Below, piece after piece: positions 49,592 through 61,298 of a stretch of 64,000 nucleotides of DNA. Both the position numbers and the translations under genes were made by a program. Numbering within the stretch: the first letter of the stretch is position 1; each line of letters opens with the position of its first letter. This DNA comes from Serpula lacrymans var. lacrymans S7.9 (Eukaryota > Basidiomycota > Agaricomycetes > Boletales > Serpulaceae), in the NCBI RefSeq assembly GCF_000218685.1, contig NW_006763294.1, positions 1,343,712 through 1,407,711 on the forward strand, written 5' to 3'. A model generated the notes under the pieces. That model saw nothing but the letters and a program-made list of their open reading frames with translations. It was not told the DNA's origin and did not search any database.

Positions 49592-51211
49592 ATGCCACTT
49601 GAGAATGTTCCTTTCCGAGACGCCAAATTTTCCCTAGACACCATAGCTGTGGCTGGATTCTTTGGAGGTGAAGAAGTGATTGCCGCAATGCTGACTGTGC
49701 ATCTTTATGAGGGGAGGAAGTGGCTAGGCTGGTACAACTCTCCGGGCAGTTATACTGTCGCAAAGCGGTATGGGCAGATGGCAAAATCAAGGTTATGGGA
49801 TGGGCTTTTTCCAGGACCTAACCTAGATCCAGCTACGGTGTTCCAATTTGCAGGAGAAAAAGGTCCAAAATTTATAGCTGCCTTTTCCGGAACCGTCATG
49901 GACAAGACAAGCTATATAGCGCACTTGCTTGCCGAAGAATGTAAGGGCGCAGAGGATAGAGATATTAGAAAGATAGAGCTGGAAGATAAAACGAGGAGGA
50001 CAACTCCGACGAAGGTGACTGTCATACATTTACCACCTGCTCAGGACTGGCAGGGTAATGTGAAGGACAAGAAATTGCCACTGAACCTGCTGGAAACGCA
50101 CTCTGTGTGGCTTGCAATTTTCCCCATCTTTATCAGCTTGTGCAGCACTGCTGCATGTGGTCTGTTCGAGGATTGGTACTCCTTTTCCTTGATATTACTC
50201 GGGATCTTGTCAAGCGGGATCACTTGCCTGGTAATTGGATCAGGAAAGCTCAATCTAAACTACATTAACTCAGCCGAAGGGTCACCACCAGGAGACGGGA
50301 TGATGAAGTATGACGGTAACGTGGTTATCTTGAAAGGAACGGAGCATTCCGTTGCCGCCATCACAAGGGGTGAATTCAGGCTGGAATTCACGGAGGAAAA
50401 GGCAACCGGGCGCTCTGAGCCCACATACAGGAATATTGGACGCTGTTCTGTCTTGCTAGTCGCCCAATTCTTGCTGCAACTTCTCCTCGTCCCACAAGGT
50501 ACCCTTTTTGGACAAGCCATGTTTCTTGTTTCGCTCGCTTCTTCTTGGGCCTACAATGCCTATCTTTCATCAATCGACAAGACGATGACTCAAAGGGACA
50601 TACTGAGGAAAATAGGCCAAAGGGTGCTGCCAATGGAAGAAAATATGAGAAGATACGAGCTTCCAACATGGACTTCGACAACGGTCTTTGTGCTCCTTGC
50701 ACTGAAACCAAGTGATCCTCGCAAAATCTTGCAGGAGTTAATCCCCAATGACACAGAGGTGTGGAAAGTGTGGAAGGACGCGGTGGTGGCAAGGATGGCC
50801 AAGCAGCAGAATTACTCTGCCAGCGAGTCCGCTGAGGACTGGAGCTTTTCGGAGCCGGCACACAAATGGGCCTCCGACCCTGCATCCAAGGATATAAAGC
50901 TGCTTGAAACGCTTTTCGCTGATACTAAGGCCGCATTCGAGGGATATAGACGTTATTTTGACTGGGATGCTGGTTTGGACTTGGAGCAACCGCCACCTGA
51001 AACCCCAGAGACCCGGCCCCGTGACATGGAAAATTGTGACCGTGACACCTTTCGAACACCTTCAAGTTGGTTTCAAATCCGAGTCATTGCAAGCAGATGG
51101 TGAGTGAAAACTTACTTTGCGCACATGCATGCTGATACTATTTGGAACAGGCTCGGGAACACCAGTTTGAAGAGAGTGGGCTTGAAAGAAGGTTCGGAAC
51201 AACTGGTTTAG
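49592..51211 (+). CDS. Multi-pass membrane protein of unknown function
   Basis: I do not recognise the family. ATG 49592 (MPLENVPFRDAKF) opens a 503-codon uninterrupted frame. A GT-AG intron at 51100-51150 (donor GTGAGT) would instead join the final Trp codon to LGNTSLKRVGLKEGSEQLV and stop at 51211, the version I favour. The N-terminal 165 residues are soluble and contain GEKGPKFIAAFSG and a lysine-rich stretch. Two hydrophobic hairpins follow, at about residues 173-215 (WLAIFPIFISLCSTAACGLF and the following SLILLGILSSGITCLVIG) and 290-330. Between them lies a segment with YDGNVVILKGTEHSVAAITRG. The C-terminal 170 residues are soluble and acidic. This layout is common among uncharacterised mushroom proteins with two membrane hairpins. 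It is unlikely to be an enzyme on visible motifs. Confidence 0.72.
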
Positions 51212-51697
51212 TTGTAGATCTAGGTCTCGTCTTTTTTTTTGTGTTCTTTCCAGCCTGAGGTCCACATGGGTATCGTGGACCTTCGCTGAGTTCGATGCTC
51301 GATATCAGAATTGTCCGCGATACGATACTCTCCACTCAAGATCGCGAGTCCAAGCTCATGATTTATTAGAATGATAAAAGCATGCACATTTCAATACGAT
51401 ATTTATAGCTAGCATTGTACAACAGACAATTTACAAACTGCAGTAAAATACGAAATTCGAGGATATGAGAGTATGGGAGTGAGAGAGATAATGAGGAAAT
51501 GAAGAAACATATGATCTAGAACGAATTCTCGAAGAAAAAGAACATAATATATAGTTCAGAAAAAGCGGGACGAATATTTTGACGCAAGGCGCGTCAGCCA
51601 AACCACGAGAGCGCAATGCAAAGAGGCACGCAAATGCCCCTCTCAAAAAAAATCAAGATATGGTCAAGATGACCCAGAATACTATGCAATAACGACA
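51212..51697. other. Convergent 3' region
   Basis: The 3' ends of the multi-pass protein (+) and the Bud4-like gene (-) meet here. The sequence is AT-rich and I see no gene. Confidence 0.5.
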
Positions 51698-54600
51698 CTA
51701 TCGATGACTCCCCGAAGCCTCATGTGATGAATGCGATGAAGTAGGGGCTCCACCACTCACAATCTGTCCAGCGTCAGCCTGCTTCCCAAGTTCTTGCTGC
51801 CGCTGCCATATAAGTTCTGCCCAAAGTGGGTTCGGCGGGATACGTCCAACCAGCGCACGAAGTACGTCAAGCCTTCATAAAGAACCAGTAAGCATTTACC
51901 CAGCAGCAGAGAAAGGGCGGAAGAGAGACACTCACCACTTTGCCTTCTCCTCATCCGTATCCGCAAAAAATAATATTTCTTGATTGCCAGCAAATAACAA
52001 CCTTATTGACCTTTCCACGCCATACAGCCCATCATAGTCATCCGCATAGGTATTTCGACCGTTCGTACGCGAAGCAGGACTCAAAACGTTATTTCGTGCT
52101 TCCTGGATATCTTCCACCGCGACGGCTTTCTTGAGATTGATTGTTGCCGTTGCACGCTTCGTCACATCATTGAAAGCCACTAGGTTCGCACCAATCACAC
52201 GGAACTGTCGACGACGCCAAGTCTAAAGTGATAATGGACACGTTGATCTCGTTAGTAAAAAGGACCAGAGAAGCAAAGGAAAATAAACGCACGGTACAAT
52301 CACCCCCATTCTGCGTCAACGTACCCTCAAAGTACGTCACCTTATGCCATCCCACATGCCTCAGGCCCCGATGACATTCCTCTAAACTCTGTGGCAGCTC
52401 ATCAATCGGCACGCCAGGCAGCGGTGGGAGCCTGAACATCTGTAAAACAATCTCTCCAAGCTCCATTGTTGAAGTTCGTCCCTTACCCCCAGGGCTAGCT
52501 TCCTCGACACGCTGCCCAATTAGTGGATAGCTTATCTCGAATAGCCGTGTATCGCATCGCGCAGCAACGTCTTTGAACGATATGAAGGCGCGTGCAAGTG
52601 TCCCATCTTGCTTCAAGTATCGCGCAAGATTTTCTGGCATCTTCGGGGCGGGGGGAGGAGGGGGTGGAGCTCGTGAGGCGGATTTGGAAGGCTTTTTGGG
52701 CGACGAGGAAAGGAAGCTAAACATTCCGCCTTTTGGTGCTGGAGGGGGTGCTGCTACAGGGGGAGGAGGCGGGGGTGGGGCTATTGCTTTGAATTGTTGC
52801 ACTATATGTGGGTCTCGCCGTATCTTAAGGGTGAGCGTAAACTCGAGCTTGCTGTGCTCAATACTAGAGAAAGTACCGCGTAGAATAATCAGTACACACG
52901 ATATTACACATGACAAACAAGTCGAACTCACAGCTCAAACTCCTGGTCAATACGACATTCTCTTCCAAGCTTGCATTCGGGCGTCGTGACGAAATGAATA
53001 CCATTATTGAGTGTGCATGTAATGGCCGTTTGTTCTCGCGGTAGCGGTACGTTCAGATTCTTCACGCCCAGCACTAGATTTGAGCCAACGTCAGTTATCA
53101 ACGGGCTCAGACCGCAGCTCAGGTAAAATAAAACTCTACATACCCCGCACGAAGACTTTACCATGCGTCTTTCCTGGCTTCTCCTGTGACCTGTACTCCC
53201 TGATCTGCTTGGCATATTCATTCTATTACAACAAAAGGTTAGCCAAATCAATGCGCGCAGGATCAGAGTTATGAAAGTACACTCACCATGTCAGAAGGTC
53301 TCCGCACGGGCTTCCACGCCTTGCCCGCATTGACATCGCCAGCCATGCTCATATGCGTGACACGTCCTCCATCTGACGAGGCGTATATCGTACCCTCCCG
53401 CTCGCGGACGTGATATTTCTACAGCATAGAAGTGCGGTTAGTAACGGTTCAACAGCTCCATCAAGGAATAACTCGAAGAGATCATTTAAATATACAAGTA
53501 ATGTGGCTCACATTTTTACCTGCGCCCTCCAACTTCCTCAGCTCCCTTGTAATACTATCGCCGAGTACATCGTCACCCTCGACCCCAATCCCCACATCCA
53601 AAAATAGGCCTCGCCCTGTCCCAGCGGTAGCATCGCCAGTACTTCTGCTCCTCCGCCGGCTCGGTCTCCCAGCGCCAACACCACCCACAACAGCACTCAA
53701 TCGACTTGAACCACTTGCAGCATTCACCTCCACGCTCGCTCTCCCAACCCCAGCCGCACTCGGTCTCCCCAACCCAATCTGACCTGACGCTTTCGTTCTC
53801 TCGGGAAGGCGCTCAGGAAGACTCCGCCCCATGCCTTCCTCCTCTTCTCTCCTTCTCGCTTCCCTCCGCTTCTCCAGAATCATTTCCTCCCTTGAACGTA
53901 TAGCATCCTTGGGTGGTGGTGTAGGCGCAGCCATAGAAGAGGCTCCGCTGATATTCCTCCCATATTCATGTTCTCGCTGGCCTTCACTGCCGGGAGGGGT
54001 AGAGAACCTTGGTGCAGAATATGAGTACAAGACCCCAGGATCTGTCATCGCACGTTGGACAGGCGGTGCTCTCATCCGCGACTCATTCCTCCCCTCTTCG
54101 TCATCGTCTTCCTCTTCACTCCCTATCTCAGTCTCCGTTCTCATCGAATCGTCCCCCTCAAACCTCCCTGCTCTCACCCCCTCCGTCACATCTTCCACCT
54201 TAATCCCTCCCCTCCCCTTACGTCTCCCAAGTTCTCTGTGGCTGTGATCCTGGTCTCTATCGTTCGCCCCATCTTTAGATCCCGCACTCCCCTTCACATC
54301 ATCCATCAACCGGTCCAGCGCAGACCTCATATCTCCCAATTCCCCCACACCAATCCCACTTGCACTAACATTCCCGCCTCCACCACCGAGTGCGACGTTA
54401 CTTCCGTTCCCAAGTCCAAACCCGATTCCAAGCCCAACCCCCTCCCCAAACCTCCCTCCAAAGTCGACATCTAGTTCCATCGCCCGCGATGCTTCTATCT
54501 CTCTAGCCCCTCCAACGACCTTCTTCTCGGCCTTCTCAATGGTGGCCAACTCTGCGCTCACCCCACTGACATCCGTTGTCCCCTCTGTCCCTTCCATAGA

Positions 54601-57120
54601 CATCGATGTACCTCCACCTTCCAAAGTGGTAGTCTCCCCTCCCTCTTGCTCAACCATCGGCGACTCACTCCGCCTCCTCAACAGTCGTCTCTGCACATCT
54701 TCCCTACTTATCCTCGGCCTCCCCAATCGTGATCCAGACCCAGAACTGTTCAAGCTCCCCATACTCTCACTCTCACGCAAAGGTGATGCAAACCGCATGG
54801 CCGGCGAACCAGCACGAACAATTGGTGAGCCAGTCCTCACCACGGGCGATCCAGCACGGACAATTGGCGAGGCAGCCCTCACAATGGGGGACCCAGCTCT
54901 CACACCTGGAGACCCGGCACGTACGATCGGCGACGCTGACCGGCTTCTAATCACAATCCCCGACCTCCTCACCAAGCCACCTGGACTCGGCGACACCCTT
55001 CCCTCATTAAAGGTAGGGTGCGAGGGGGGATCGAGTTTGTCCAACACCGGAGACGCGGGCGACGTCCCCGAGTCTGCGCTCGTATACGATGTATCTTCGG
55101 ATGTAGGCGGGGTGCTGGTGATACCAACCAAAGGCCTTCCACCGTCCTTCCTGTCGTCCATATCCATGTCGTCGAGACCAAGGCCATCGACGTGTGAGAC
55201 TTTGTCGACCCCCATAGCAAGCTCCATCTCAAGTGCCGAGAGGGATACTTCAGAGTGTCCTATGGAGAGGTTGGCAGGGTCCATAGAGTCGGCGGAGGTG
55301 ATGGAGGTGAAGGAGAGGTCGGCAGGGTCAGTGATGCGGGGAAGGAGGAAGGGATCATGTGTGTGGTTTGAGCTGGCAGAAGTTGTATTTGATGCGGGGG
55401 TTGTATTGGCGGGATTTGAGGACGTAGCGCTCTTATCTGAAATGAAAGGATAAAACTTAAGTCAGCACAATATCCTCGGTGATTAAAAAATAAACAAAAA
55501 ACTATATTCACCTCCGGTTCCAATCCCAAGGTCGAATTTAGGAATCAATCCATCTCTTCTCGCACCTTCTGCGCCCTCTCCACGCTTGGCAGCTTTGGCT
55601 GGGCTGGGTGATGGTGGTAGCATCCCCACATCTTTATCTACCTCCTCCCCACCCCTTGCCCTCCTACTCGACTCGCGCACTCTCTCAGCATGCGTTGAAC
55701 GGCCGAGCGGGACCGCTGAGTCCTGTGTAGACAGTGCTGGGGAGGGATTGCTCGGAGGTGTGGACGGCTGGACTGCTTCTATTCCATCTCCATTTGCACT
55801 TGCGTTAAGAGTCGGGCGTGGAGAGCTGAACGCGACGGGGGCGACAGAAGGGATAGATGAAAGGGCAGGCGAAGAAGCCGAAGATGAGGAGGCAGAAGTG
55901 GAGCGTTGCTGATGAGCCATTGCGAGCCTCTCGAAATGGTGAGTCCGGCCATAGGGTACGCCGTCCACTGCGTCCAGATCCGGGGGAAGGGATGGGGAGT
56001 GGGATGGCGTTGCTGGTTCGTCTTGGACTTGCAGTTGGCGGGAGAAAGGTGACGCAGAAACAGAGGCGGAGTGGATCATTGAGTCAACTATACCAGTGAT
56101 ACTGTCGTCTCCCTCTCCAAGTTCGACTGACTCGAAGCTGTCTTCATGTATATCATGTTGGCTGAGCTCTTCTTCGAGCGTTTGGCCTTGGCGAGGTGGC
56201 TCTATTGAATCGTTGCTAGCATCGCCCGTACTGTCAACAATCGAATCAACCGAGTCGTTACCATAACCATCTTCCTCCTCTGCGTCCGATACAAATGGAT
56301 CGTCCTCGCCTTCCTCGCAGTCGAATTCAAGCACGTCGCAACGTTCGTCGAAAGTAACAGTTTTGCGCCTCTGGCGTTTAAATGTGCCGTCTGCATTTGG
56401 CAAGTCACCAGCCGAGCGAGGACCGTGAAGGCGCTTGGAGACGAGCGAGGGGCGAGTAGGCGTGCCCGACCTAGTTGGAGACAAAATTATGCTCGTCACG
56501 CCGCTGTGCAAAGGAGTGGGAGGAGGATGGTCTGATTTTGGCGGGACGGATGGCGGCGGGTCTTCGTTTGAGGGTAAACGCCTGAAAGGACTCTTCGTGA
56601 CTGGTTCTTTCGCGATGAGGCCTTGAAATCCCTTCGACTGGCGTCGCTCGCGCTTGTAGGCGAATGGACGTTCGTTCTCAGCTTGTTCGTGCATAGACGA
56701 CGGGCGTGGTCTTTTCTCTCCACTAACGTGACGGGGAGTGATGGGGAAGGGGGACTGGGGTGGGACATTCTGTGAAGTGGACGTAGGCTGTGGTGGGGTG
56801 ATGGTGGTTGAAGAGGAAGAGGAGGATGTTGATATTGATGGGCGTGAAGGAGTGGGGATCTGGGAACGAAAGGGTGATTTAGAGACAAGGTTGTTTGTCC
56901 TGAGATGCTTGTAGCTAGAAGATGACCGACGAGCGACGAGGGGAAAAGGCGGGCGCAATGGGGTGGCTCGCTTTGCGATTCTGAGAGGGGAGGTGTTGCC
57001 GCCGCTGCTGTTGCTTGTGGACGACATCGAGGAAGTGGTCGTCGTCGCTGTGGACGACGATGGCGAAGGTCTGGTAGTGGGCGCGTGCGACAACGACTGG
57101 GCGGGGTCCTTCTCGTTCAT
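51698..57120 (-). CDS. Bud4/anillin-like septation protein with PH domain
   Basis: Bud4 and fission-yeast Mid2 belong to the anillin group, which organises septins at the bud neck or septum. ATG 57120 (MNEKDPAQSLSHAP) is chosen; the frame upstream opens only with TTG. Two very long exons, about 57120-55512 and 55443-53501, encode about 1,180 mostly disordered residues with many Ser-Pro sites, acidic patches and a heptad repeat. The conserved end follows. The anillin homology block includes VLGVKNLNVPLP, TCTLNNGIHFVTTPECKLG, RIDQEFEL and HSKLEFTLTLKIRRDP. A polyproline insert (two PPPPPPP runs) follows, then a PH domain (WRRRQFRVIGANLVAFNDVT to RSIRLLFAGNQEILFFADT, with the conserved Trp in EEKAKW). 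The stop is TAG at 51698. Total about 1,600 aa. The polyproline insert inside the anillin region is unusual and might bind profilin or SH3 partners. Confidence 0.88.
54781..54934 (-). repeat. Tandem heptapeptide SPIVRAG repeat within the Bud4-like gene
   Basis: About seven in-frame copies of a 21-bp unit encode SPIVRAG with variants (SPGVRAG, SPVVRTG, SPAMRFA). Each unit offers an SP site next to an Arg, suitable for proline-directed kinases. Codons vary between copies, so the protein repeat is maintained while the DNA has diverged. Confidence 0.85.
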
Positions 57121-58833
57121 TAATGAGATTGTGGTCAGAGCGAAAAACCATTCAACAATGGACCCGTGGGAAACGTCAGTCAACGCGTACGATCACGTGA
57201 CCGCGTGGCTCATCGGTTCACCGACTCGACTGATCGACAGCAACTACGTTGACAAGGGTAAAGGAATGCGGGATATATATGCGACAGGGAATTGACGTAC
57301 GCCTTTACATAGTTATTCAAGGACTGGACTGAGCTCCCTCTGGTATGCATGTCCTGTTTTCCCATTTTCTTGACGGCTTGAAGTTCCTCTTTGCAGTCAC
57401 ACTACCAAATACTTGTATGACGCCACCGTGACCAAACGCCTGTCGATCTTGATTTTACACCATTCTAAGAAATTTTACTCAAGGTTATCTGAGAATGACA
57501 ACTTGTTGTTCTCGCAACTTAGCTCTCGACATTCGCTGGCTTTCTGCATCAAGGTCACACAATTTGCGTCTCCAATATAATGAGTTATTGTAGCTTCAAA
57601 TGCAGGCTGCTGTAACTGCTGTTGCAACACCATACATTCAAAGCTCTATTGAAAGTGCCATCATCCGAGCTTTGAGATGGATCTGAGATGTTTAAATTAT
57701 TTGTAAATTTAACATGGGACGAAAACAAATTCATATAACACCCAAAATTCCTTGGCTGGTCGCGATACAACCTATTGTGGTGAGGAGCATCTCTTGCGTT
57801 CTAACACCATCAAACACAAACCCCCCTGAAGCTCCTTCCATGTCCTGGGGTGGAAACAATGTTGTAAAATGCCAAGAAACCGTTGAATGATCGCGATGCA
57901 ACCTACTAGTAAACTCCACCTTTCCACCTTTCCTCTTCCTTCCTCTCTACTCATCACACCAGCTATACCAGCTTTTCTTCTAGCCATGGGTGAAAAAGAT
58001 CCATAAAACACCAAGAAACTATCGATGGACCATGTCAATGGTACAACCTATCTGCGTAAAAAATCCCCTTTTCCCCCTCTCTGGACCATCGTCAAAAACA
58101 AACACCCTGAGCTTTCATAGCCTAGGACGTAAACAAATCCAGAAAATGTCAAGAACCAGTCAGTTGGTCGATGTACGACCTATTAGCGCACGAGAAAACA
58201 CCTCTCCCTTCAAGCTTATCTAGCTTGCTGCCGTTATCTTGAGCGGCCATCTCTCCATCTATGCCGTTATCCTGGACAACCTGACCACCAGCATGAACCC
58301 GGTCCAAAGGCGTCTGTGGAGCGTATCATCGCGTGAAATAATCCCGTACATTGCTAGAGGAGCCCGAAAATAGTCTGTGCCTTTCGCTCTCATGATCGTA
58401 GGTGTCCAGTCTTGGAAGTATCATCTAGATCATCTATGGTGACATCTGTTTCAGACTTGGCTTCATATTCTGGTCTAATATCTAATAATTTGAGGGTGTT
58501 GAGGGAGAAAAATGGCGAATATTTGGCAGGTGGGCGTGTAACGAATTCCAGTAACGCAGTGATAGATAGTCAATTGGAAAATCAAAAGCGCATACACGGA
58601 CTATATGCACCTTTTTGCTCCTGTTATTAACCCAAAAAAAAACAAAAGCAACTGCGACAGAAAGCTGCATCATGAAAACCGGTATTTGTCCATCGTGAGC
58701 ATTACAGAATGTGATCCTAATCTACCCCAGCGTCTCAAAATGTAATGGTTATTAACAACGTCAGCACAGTGACGCTAGTAGCATAAACTAGGCATAGTCT
58801 TCAACACTCGGTCTCTAAGTAGTTTTGCATTGT
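57121..58833. other. Intergenic with a four-copy degenerate repeat
   Basis: This lies between the start of the Bud4-like gene and the 3' end of a pheromone receptor, both on the minus strand, and includes the Bud4 promoter. Apart from the tandem repeat listed separately, one 64-codon frame (ATG near 58436 to 58630) is noted in the findings. No gene is supported. Confidence 0.5.
57709..58190. repeat. Four diverged tandem units of about 130-140 bp
   Basis: Each unit opens with a variant of catgggacgaaaacaaatcc followed by a variant of aaaacaccaagaaac and closes with a variant of gatgtacaacctattag. Units start near 57712, 57843, 57984 and 58118. They differ at many positions, so the array is old. 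No open frame runs through it. Confidence 0.7.
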
Positions 58834-60928
58834 TCATATTCTAGGGACAGATGTCACGGTGTTGTCGAAGCCAGCACGTACCGAGTCGCGGCGTAAAACC
58901 AATATGATGTCCAGTACAGGTGCAGGTGATGCGGGTACCGAAGGTGTAGATGGCATATGCCCTGCTTCCCTGACATTACCAGCGAGGCAGCTAGTATGAT
59001 ATACCTGCGCGGATAATTCTAGAGGACACGAGTCATGAGAAGCGCGATGTGGATTATCCGTGCATACGGACGATGGACGTTGCAGTAAGTAAGGATTCTG
59101 TAAGTAAGAATTGTCAGGTGTTTGCGTATTGAATGTCGAAGACAATGACATGTGGTAGGTAGCGGACTCGGAATGTTTATATCTGGTGAAGAGATGTCTT
59201 AAGATCTTATACATCACTGACATTATGTGCGGTACGAAAAGACATCTACACACCTATTTTCAGTAATTCCTGGCACAATTTTGTTATCATGGCGACTGGC
59301 GAAAAAGTTGATAACTAGACGGTAGTTCTTCTTTGCTCCTGCTGTGAACCCAAAAAATGCAAAGAACATCGCAGCATATAACACATAAGCCCATCGCGAG
59401 AACTGAAAAGCAGCAGCCTGTTGACCTGCTGCCTTCCAAGTAACAGCTTGCATCTGTACGATTTGGGAAACATTGGCATGCTCAGTGCCCCATCCAGGCC
59501 ACTGACACTACGAGCAATTGCCAAAATAGCAAGTTGCAACAGTCTAACACCAGAGATGCAAATGGAAAACTTTCACCGGTGTGCTCCAAGATTGAACAAA
59601 GAATCAAAAGGTAAAAATATACATGTTTGGTCTTTATCTATTCTTCACTGCTAGTCTTTGTGGGATTGCATTTCCCTGTCGCACAAAGGGAAAGATAAGT
59701 GGCAGCTCTGGAACAGCCAAAATTATCTGCAACAGTCAAAGAATAGGCTTACTGTGATTATGATGTTACGGTCATATCCTAGAACGGGATGGTTTGGCTC
59801 ATCCCATAAAGGAATAGTTATGCGATATTAGACCCATTGTTTACCTTTTCACTCCCAATTATGGTCCGGAGCATAGCCATAGTAGGCTTTCAGTCAGCGC
59901 TGTGCTTTTGGTATGTCGCACCAAGTGATTTCGGCGAATGCTCGTAGTGTGAGTGATGGGAATTTGGGTCGCACTGACCAAGCTCCATAAGCTCAGAGCT
60001 AAAGAGCATACCGTCATCGTGATTGTCATTGACAGCAGGCGTTGAAAATATTTTCCACGTCGTTGGGTGAGGTTTGTGGAGCATACTCTCTGTTGCATCA
60101 ATGTCCGAACAATGATGCCTATTATAGCGTCAGATTCAAGATGCCCGAAGCTTAAAGATGCCCCATTTACATCGTCACTCACCTGTGTAGACAGCAATAA
60201 CAAGCGCCATTGTGAAGTTCCACACGCGAAGCAATGGATAAACGAGAACCGTATCATATACGGCATAGAAGCAGCCTATATCCTCCAAAATATAAAAGCG
60301 CTTGTACTGAACAACATATGCTATACAGCACAAAGTAAGCAATGTAATCTCGATATTTGCAGGTACCACCTACACAAGATAATGTACAAGACTGGGATCC
60401 CTATTACAATAAAATAATCACACAAGATTACTCGCCAATGCTACTAATCGGTGAGAATGAAGAACTCAAGAAAAATAATGTTTCACTTGACATACCCTAT
60501 GTTCACTTTGACTTGGCCAAACCGTAGTTACATTGCTAGTGACATGATACAGATGGCGGGCAGTGTATAAGCACGCTGACAATATGCCAATGGGCCCACC
60601 TATCATTAACCTAGAGGCTAAAAGGGTCTTAGAAACGATAGCTACTCAACATAAGATGCACGAACATATATCACACCACACGGGTGCCCAATCGGTGACG
60701 TTGTTATCCCATATGATCGAATTCACAAACCCGTTGAAACAGAGCAAACCCGTCCATACGATGAAAGCACATGTACCAATATTTTTCGCTGCCCCATAAA
60801 AAGCATCAGCCTACTCCAGAGGAATAGATAAATATTTACTCGCCTTTGACATGATGTGGCAGAAGCATAGTGACTAGTGTAAACCCAATGAAAGCAAAAC
60901 CAGAAAAAATGTGGTTTGCAGAAGCCAT
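58834..60928 (-). CDS. STE3-type pheromone receptor A, interrupted by a CACTA-like insertion
   Basis: This is a seven-helix GPCR of the STE3 family, which in mushrooms binds farnesylated peptide pheromones and drives nuclear migration and clamp fusion. ATG 60928 (MASANHIFSGFAF) leads through helix 1. A GC-AG intron follows, then NIGTCAFIVWTGLLCFNGF, the WAPVWCDISSRL motif, DYFIVIGIPVLY, RFYILEDIGCFYAVYDT and helix 6, FQRLLSMTITMTVCSLALSLW. Here a 444-bp element with inverted repeats interrupts extracellular loop 3, and the direct reading then meets a stop. Beyond it the frame resumes with WPGWGTEHANVSQIVQ, helix 7 (FSRWAYVLYAAMFFAFFGFT) and a Ser/Pro-rich cytoplasmic tail to TGA 58834. Every other exon is open. 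The receptor is functional only if the insertion is spliced out. Confidence 0.88.
59506..59949. mobile_element. 444-bp CACTA-type non-autonomous element inside receptor A
   Basis: The ends are inverted repeats starting CACTACGAGCA; 19 of the first 22 bases match between them. They are flanked by the 3-bp duplication TGA at 59503-59505 and 59950-59952. A CACTA start and a 3-bp target duplication are diagnostic of the CACTA/EnSpm superfamily. There is no transposase frame inside, so it is a MITE-like derivative. The flanking receptor codons become continuous when the element and one TGA copy are disregarded, which fixes the insertion boundaries. Confidence 0.85.
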
Positions 60929-61298
60929 ATTCTGGTGGAAAGCTCTTGAAACGCGGGATGCTTGTCTCTGACTCCAAAGCGAAAACAGGGCGATACGAGC
61001 TTCTTCATTTACGCACCCTATTTTATAGTATCACTGTGGGAACACATTTTGTCAACATCAGGATCTAACAGACAGATTAAAGCAATGAGGCCTTCCTGCT
61101 GGGATCTTCACCGGGGGACAGCTTTACCATCGGCCATCACGGTAGCGCCTAGCATCCGAATCTATATTCCAGTGTGTCAAACATGATGGTCAACAGCTTA
61201 AGGGTTTCAACAACGGGAACCCAACATAAACTTCCGCACTTGTCATTTCAAAGCACAAGAACAGATCCCGGTTGACCATAACTTTGATTTGAATTCGT
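60929..61298. other. Spacer between the two receptors
   Basis: This 370-bp region holds the promoter of receptor A and the 3' flank of receptor B. It was searched on both strands for short frames ending in a farnesylation box; none with a credible CaaX end was found. Confidence 0.5.

Noticed and set aside
53706..55453. Plus-strand frames of up to 304 codons over the Bud4-like gene
   Set aside because: They are antisense to a gene with a recognisable anillin/PH end and consist of low-complexity Ser/Pro/Thr sequence.
59506..59949. Ordinary intron in receptor A
   Set aside because: An intron was the first explanation, but the segment has matching inverted repeats and a 3-bp direct duplication. 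The receptor frame joins exactly at those borders rather than at the GT-AG pair. A transposon origin explains this better, although it may now be spliced.
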